Source: UBA7672 sp963718145
GTDB lineage: Bacteria; Pseudomonadota; Alphaproteobacteria; Caulobacterales; Hyphomonadaceae
DNA: 64,000 nt
Direction of reading: 5' to 3'
NCBI GenBank assembly: GCA_963718145.1
Contig: CAVQYJ010000008.1
Coordinates: 1 to 64,000, forward strand
Positions within the stretch are counted from its first letter, which is position 1. Each line of letters begins with the position of its first letter. Below are positions 61,716 to 64,000 of this stretch, piece by piece. The position numbers and the translations under genes are program-made. The notes beneath the pieces are model-generated. The model was given only the letters and a program-made list of their open reading frames with translations, had not been told where the DNA came from and searched no databases.

Positions 61716-62861
61716 TTACTCCTCGCCGAACAGGCTCATCTGGTCGTGCCTGTCCTTGAGCACGGGCGGTTTGAAGAGGTCCGTGCGCAGGCGGAAGTCG
61801 ATGCGGTTGAGGCCGAGGCGGGCAATTGCCTTTCGAAAGCGCTGCTGGATGAGCTGGGCATAGGCGCCATCGCCCTTCTGGCGCGTCTTCCATTGCGAGC
61901 GATAGTCCTCGCCTGCATGGCAGGAGCGGAGCAGGGACATGACCCGCTTGGCCCGGTCCGGGTAGTTGGCTTCGAGCCACTCAGTGAAGAGGCCGGCAAT
62001 CTCCAGCGGCAGACGCAGGAGGACATAGCCCGCGCGCGTGGCGCCGGCTTCGGCTGCGGTTTCGAGCAGCGTTTCGAGTTCGGGCTCGTTGAGGGCTGGG
62101 ATTATCGGGGCCGTCATCACCGTGACGGGGATGCCGGCGGCGCTGAGTTCGCGCATGGTCTCGACGCGGCGATGGGGTGCTGCACAGCGCGGCTCCATCG
62201 TACGGGCGAGATGCCTGTCGAGCGTGGTGAAGGAAATCGCGACGGAGACCAGGCCTTTTGCCGCCATGGGCGCCAGGAGGTCGAGGTCGCGCGTGATCAG
62301 CGCCGACTTGGTGATCAGGCAGGCAGGATGGTCATGGCGGCTCAGCACTTCGAGGAGGGAGCGCGTGATCCTGAGTTCGCGCTCCAGCGGCTGGTAGATG
62401 TCGGTATCGCCTGCCAGCATGATGAGGCCGGGCTTGTAGCTTTTCTTCGCCAGCTCCTTTTCAAGGAGAGATGCAGCGCTTGGCTTCACGAAAATCTTGG
62501 TCTCGAAGTCGAGGCCGGGGCTCAATCCGCGGTAGGCGTGGTTGGGGCGGGCGAAGCAGTAGATGCAGCCGTGCTCGCAGCCCTTGTAAGGGTTGATGGT
62601 GCGGTCGAACGAAATGTCGGGCGACGTGTTGTAGGTGATGATGGTCTTGGGCTTTTCGAGGATCGTCTCGGTTCTTATCGTCTGCGGCTTGAAATCCTCG
62701 TCCGTCTCGTCCCCCCAGCCATCGTCGAACGGTTCGGCATACTGCTTCTCGAAGCGGCCGGTTGCGTTGGAAAGCGCGCCGCGGCCACGCGCAAGATCCT
62801 GCGTTTCGGACCAGTCGGCGCCGAGTGATCGCGTCTTCCAACGGTCCTGGGGAGGGGGCAT
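61716..62861 (-). CDS. SPL-like radical SAM protein (PA0069 family)
   Basis: A 381-residue radical SAM enzyme related to spore photoproduct lyase. The [4Fe-4S] motif CEHGCIYCFAR (CxxxCxxC) is near residue 94, after the family block SPDISFDRTINPYKGC. TDIYQPLERELRITR and AGYVLLRLP follow, in the order of the PA0069 group. Substrate unknown; a role in DNA repair is suggested by family and by a LexA box (62904-62918) 43 bases upstream of ATG 62861. Confidence 0.88.
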   Translation of the reverse strand: MPPPQDRWKTRSLGADWSETQDLARGRGALSNATGRFEKQYAEPFDDGWGDETDEDFKPQTIRTETILEKPKTIITYNTSPDISFDRTINPYKGCEHGCIYCFARPNHAYRGLSPGLDFETKIFVKPSAASLLEKELAKKSYKPGLIMLAGDTDIYQPLERELRITRSLLEVLSRHDHPACLITKSALITRDLDLLAPMAAKGLVSVAISFTTLDRHLARTMEPRCAAPHRRVETMRELSAAGIPVTVMTAPIIPALNEPELETLLETAAEAGATRAGYVLLRLPLEIAGLFTEWLEANYPDRAKRVMSLLRSCHAGEDYRSQWKTRQKGDGAYAQLIQQRFRKAIARLGLNRIDFRLRTDLFKPPVLKDRHDQMSLFGEE

Positions 62862-62903
62862 CGGGCCTCGTTTCAGAGCCCCAGCAGACTAGAAACATGA
62901 AAC

Positions 62904-62918
62904 GAACAAAACAAGAAC
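62904..62918 (-). promoter_or_regulatory. LexA box upstream of the radical SAM gene
   Basis: On the minus strand the sequence is GTTC-N7-GTTC (spacer TTGTTTT), a complete alphaproteobacterial LexA operator, 43-57 bases before ATG 62861. The same spacing and half-sites occur before recN (4006-4020). Confidence 0.75.
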
Positions 62919-63085
62919 AAAAATGGTTTTTATGGACCGTCATTATCGCATGATTTGTGGATGCCTCACGCCGCGATTGAGTCCGGCAGGCACAGTCGCG
63001 CAGAAGGCGCAGCGGCTTGCGAGACCCCTTTCCAACCGGTTCGTTCAGGTCCAACATGAATGCACTGCAATGGGAGGACCCCCAG

Positions 63086-63316
63086 ATGACCGATACGAAG
63101 AAGCCTGAAGGCGCTGACAAGACCGCCTCCGACACCCTTGCCGAAAACCTGACGGCGCCGCTGCACGAGAAGGTGTTTGGCTCCGACCCGGATGGCGGCG
63201 TCAACGACACGCCGCGGGGCGCGATCGGGAACAACGTCAACATTCTCAATCCGGCGGTTCAGCCCGACGGCTTTGGGCCGATGATCCATATTGGCGACAG
63301 CGATCGCCATCACTGA
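63086..63316 (+). CDS. Small hydrophilic protein, unknown
   Basis: A 76-residue protein rich in Asp, Gly and Pro, with no membrane segment. ATG 63086 has GGGAGG seven bases upstream. Patterns such as LHEKVFGSDPDGGVND and FGPMIHIGDSDRHH give no family match. A strong terminator 53 bases after the stop supports it as a separate transcript. Confidence 0.65.
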   Translation: MTDTKKPEGADKTASDTLAENLTAPLHEKVFGSDPDGGVNDTPRGAIGNNVNILNPAVQPDGFGPMIHIGDSDRHH

Positions 63317-63368
63317 TCTTCGGCTTCCGCGTAAAACCCCAGGGCGGTGACGCCCGTTGCGAAAAGGA

Positions 63369-63409
63369 AACGGCGGACCGAGCGCCTCGGTCCGCCGTTA
63401 TCTTTTTTT
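63369..63409 (+). terminator. Strong intrinsic terminator
   Basis: Perfect 14-bp arms AACGGCGGACCGAG and CTCGGTCCGCCGTT with a CGC loop, followed by ATC and seven T. Ends the small hydrophilic protein transcript; the best terminator in the window. Confidence 0.95.
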
Positions 63410-63511
63410 CTGGCGCGCATTGTGCGGAATGAAAAGACGCCTGCGCCAGTACAGAGTTGAGTGTGGGCGGCCTGCTGGAGACGCGGGGAAACGGCGACGC
63501 CTCGACTGCCG

Positions 63512-64000
63512 CTATTTCAGATACGTCGTGAACCAGCGCGCGGCCGCTTCCGAGGAAATCTCGAAGGGCTTGCCGGAATACATCTCGAAATGGGTGATGT
63601 CAGGCACGACGATGTATTCGGTCGGGCCTTTGGCGTAACCCAGCGCCGCCTTGCCGGCATTGTCGTTGTTGATGAGTTCGTCGTACTGCGCGACGATGAC
63701 CATGAAGGGCCGCTCGCCGATATTCTTTGCCCATTGCAGCGTGTTGTTCTCGCGGTTGGCTTCGAGCATCTCCGAGTCGATCAGCAGCGAGCGCGAATAG
63801 CCGGTCCACATCTCGGCGCCCTGGCCGGTGCGGGCCCGCTTGATGGCGTCCTGCAGGATCGGCCCGGAATAGGTCTGCGGCTTGAGTCCGGTCGGGTCGC
63901 CGCCAATGCCGGGGATCTGCACGGCGATGGCTTTGACGCGCGCATCCTGCCCGGCCACCGCCAGCGAGTTGCCGCCGGCATAGCTCGAGCCCCACACGCC
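63512..64000 (-). CDS. Alpha/beta hydrolase, 5' part beyond the window
   Basis: The C-terminal 162 residues of a serine hydrolase. It opens at the window edge with GVWGSSYAGG, a G-x-S-x-G nucleophile elbow. An acid in VAQYDELINN and the histidine in PDITHFEMYSG complete a triad in the usual order. The layout resembles dienelactone-hydrolase or X-Pro dipeptidyl peptidase-like hydrolases. The start lies past base 64000, so length and signal peptide cannot be judged. Confidence 0.8.
   Translation of the reverse strand, partial: GVWGSSYAGGNSLAVAGQDARVKAIAVQIPGIGGDPTGLKPQTYSGPILQDAIKRARTGQGAEMWTGYSRSLLIDSEMLEANRENNTLQWAKNIGERPFMVIVAQYDELINNDNAGKAALGYAKGPTEYIVVPDITHFEMYSGKPFEISSEAAARWFTTYLK

Noticed and set aside
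62896..62952. 18-codon frame starting inside the upstream region of the radical SAM gene
   Set aside because: It overlaps the LexA box, has no ribosome site, and its A-rich codons come from the regulatory sequence.
1..64000. tRNA, rRNA, CRISPR arrays, complete insertion sequences
   Set aside because: Read for cloverleaf-like and repeat-spacer patterns and transposase motifs; none was convincing by eye.

Overview
The window is a high-G+C alphaproteobacterial chromosome segment. The evidence is a CcrM-type GANTC methylase, the ddl-ftsQ-ftsA-ftsZ / lpxC / bamD cell-division and envelope cluster, LexA boxes of the alphaproteobacterial GTTC-N7-GTTC type, a CtrA-like box before ftsZ, and two key enzymes of the ethylmalonyl-CoA pathway (Ccr and Ecm). 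Gene content best fits Caulobacterales / Hyphomonadaceae-like bacteria; a genus cannot be fixed from sequence alone.

Layout. 0.1-3.0 kb: an A+T-richer pair, a P-loop ATPase and an unknown partner, possibly an acquired module. 3.2-8.1 kb: exported peroxiredoxin, then LexA-controlled recN and ligA. 8.1-16.4 kb: catabolic and accessory genes (PQQ/cytochrome c dehydrogenase, secreted proteins, a ParDE pair with a broken toxin, an esterase, a TetR/DUF4386 pair around a perfect operator, a Rieske oxygenase, a GFA protein). 16.4-18.5 kb: three tandem paralogous lipoproteins and an unknown cytosolic protein. 18.6-20.8 kb: an ECF sigma factor and membrane partner lying between a truncated and a complete copy of ogt. 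20.8-32.5 kb: msrA, a serine hydrolase, ccr, transaminase, esterase, aldehyde dehydrogenase, a 2OG dioxygenase, an integrase remnant and an A+T-rich membrane gene. 32.5-45.2 kb: amidohydrolase, a TIR-like/SPOR-like gene pair, ecm, SGNH hydrolase, GNAT, MarR, EamA, gluQ and two lipoproteins. 45.4-50.6 kb: alkyl-sulfatase, M17 aminopeptidase, carboxylesterase. 50.7-60.5 kb: ddl-ftsQ-ftsA-ftsZ, an opposing unknown gene, lpxC, a DUF4349 lipoprotein, bamD and ccrM. 60.8-64 kb: small membrane proteins, an SPL-like radical SAM gene with a LexA box, a small hydrophilic protein, and the 3' part of a hydrolase.

How it works together. The right part is housekeeping: peptidoglycan precursor, divisome, lipid A and outer-membrane assembly, with cell-cycle control signals at ftsZ and ccrM. 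Two LexA boxes tie recN and the radical SAM gene to DNA-damage control. Ccr and Ecm imply acetyl-CoA assimilation through ethylmalonyl-CoA.

A caution on quality: recN, ligA, msrA, ccr, the transaminase, an amidohydrolase, ecm, a lipoprotein and probably lpxC each carry one or two single-base indels inside otherwise conserved frames. This many in housekeeping genes points to sequencing or assembly error rather than gene decay.
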